A DNA stretch of 6,337 bases from JAKPNF01 sp031556275 (lineage in GTDB: Bacteria; Verrucomicrobiota; Verrucomicrobiia; Opitutales; JAKPNF01), in the NCBI GenBank assembly GCA_031556275.1, contig JAVBTG010000157.1, forward strand, positions 1-6,337. Direction: 5' to 3'. The translations under genes were made by a program, and so were the position numbers. Numbering within the stretch: position 1 is the first letter of the stretch; each line of letters opens with the position of its first letter. Positions 5,474 through 6,337 of the stretch are shown here, piece after piece. Under the pieces are notes generated by a model. That model made no database searches and was not told the origin of the DNA. It saw nothing but the letters and a program-made list of their open reading frames with translations.

Positions 5474-6337
5474 TCAGGCTTTGACCAGCCGCAGCTTTTT
5501 CAGCAGCGAATGGCGTTCCTGCGGGCTCAGCACCCACGCGCACACGGCCAGCACAAAGGGCCCCGCGCACAGTGCTGTGCCCCCGCACACGATCAGCAGC
5601 AGCCCCATCCAGCCGTGCTCGGCCAACGAAGGCCCCGCATGGCGCGCAAAAAGAACGGCCAAAACGGCGCCCGGCACCGCCGAGAGCAAAGGTTTCATCC
5701 ACGCGCCGAACAAGAACGGCACCCAATGCGCGCGCAGCGCGCGCATCATGATAGGGACGAGGAAGCACCCGTCAAAAATCAGGCGGGTCGCTATGGCCGT
5801 CCAGACCACGCATTCCACGCCGAAGCGCGGCAGCAGCGCGATGTTCAACCCCAGATAAAAGACGGCCTCGAAGACCGTGGCCTTGGCCACCGTCTTGTGC
5901 CGCTCGGCCATTTGCAGATAGGCCACCGCGATGTTGCGCGAGCACGCCGTCATGAACATCGACACCAAAAACAGCCGCGTCATGTACGCCACTGTCGGGT
6001 CGTCCGTGCCGAACAGCAATTTCAACATCGGCTCGACGAGCAGGAAACACGGGAGCATGACGCCGATGGCCACAAATGTGTTCCATCGCATGGAGTTGAA
6101 AATGACATCGCGCAGGCGGTCAAACTCCCCCTTGGCGTGGAGCGAGGCCACCATCGGACGGATGTTTTCCTGATACTGCGAGGCCGCCATCAGGCACAGA
6201 TCCGGCAGGCGGCTGGCCAAATGGAAAAGACCCACGCTGGGCAAGCCGCAAAAAATACTGACCAAGATGTGCCCGCTCTTGTTGAGGATGAGCCGCGCGA
6301 CGGCGTTGAGGTAGGCAAAGAGTCTGAAATGGGCGAT
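5474..6337 (-). CDS. Polysaccharide flippase (Wzx/MATE-like membrane protein), C-terminal 287 residues, cut by right edge
   Basis: The frame is open from the window edge to TGA at 5476-5474, so the gene starts outside. It encodes a strongly hydrophobic protein with about six or seven membrane spans in the visible part, for example around NTFVAIGVMLPCFLLVEPM, FYLGLNIALLPRF, VECVVWTAIATRLI and WMGLLLIVCGGTALCAGPFV. The start of the fragment, with LNKSGHILVSIFCGLPSVG and then HLASRLPDL, and the loop LHAKGEFDRLRDVIFNSMRW resemble the oligosaccharide flippase (RfbX/Wzx) group of the MOP superfamily. These proteins move lipid-linked sugars for O-antigen, capsule or exopolysaccharide across the inner membrane. 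The C-terminus is a short charged tail (PQERHSLLKKLRLVKA). It converges on prfB and shares the terminator. An internal TTG at 6265 is not its start. Specific sugar substrate cannot be told; other MATE-like transporters are the alternative. Confidence 0.75.
   Translation of the reverse strand: MAHFRLFAYLNAVARLILNKSGHILVSIFCGLPSVGLFHLASRLPDLCLMAASQYQENIRPMVASLHAKGEFDRLRDVIFNSMRWNTFVAIGVMLPCFLLVEPMLKLLFGTDDPTVAYMTRLFLVSMFMTACSRNIAVAYLQMAERHKTVAKATVFEAVFYLGLNIALLPRFGVECVVWTAIATRLIFDGCFLVPIMMRALRAHWVPFLFGAWMKPLLSAVPGAVLAVLFARHAGPSLAEHGWMGLLLIVCGGTALCAGPFVLAVCAWVLSPQERHSLLKKLRLVKA

Overview
This is a GC-rich bacterial chromosomal window with six recognisable genes, two of them cut by the window edges. 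The gene families (two uroporphyrinogen-decarboxylase-like proteins, a MtaC/MtbC-type corrinoid protein, a DUF1638 protein, a cupin-AraC regulator) and the general lack of Shine-Dalgarno sequences suggest an uncultured or anaerobic bacterium, perhaps of the PVC group (Verrucomicrobiota/Lentisphaerota/Kiritimatiellota). No rRNA or taxonomic marker settles this, and the assignment is inference.

Left part (1-3225, all minus strand): a corrinoid-dependent methyl-transfer locus. In transcription order it holds a UroD-like protein (2185-3225), a 210-bp gap with an extended -10 promoter, a B12-binding corrinoid protein (1348-1974), a second UroD-like protein of the MtaA/MtbA type with a full set of candidate zinc ligands (259-1323), and the first 87 residues of a DUF1638-family protein whose ATG overlaps the preceding stop (ATGA). 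The corrinoid protein would carry a methyl group on cobalt, and the UroD-like proteins are the likely methyltransferases that load or unload it. The methyl donor and acceptor cannot be read from this window. No MtaB, MttB, MtmB, pterin-binding methyltransferase or reductive activase gene is visible, so the system is either unusual or continues beyond the left edge.

Middle (3226-4194): a 132-bp divergent control region and an AraC-family regulator on the plus strand, with an N-terminal cupin sensor and a C-terminal double helix-turn-helix. It is the obvious candidate regulator of the divergent methyltransferase genes.

Right part (4264-6337): prfB, encoding peptide chain release factor 2, with an intact autoregulatory +1 programmed frameshift (SD-like GGAGGT, then CTT TGA C). 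A strong bidirectional terminator follows. Convergent to it is the C-terminal part of a multi-membrane-span polysaccharide flippase (Wzx/MATE-like) that runs off the right edge. These genes look like ordinary housekeeping and envelope functions beside the accessory methyltransferase locus.
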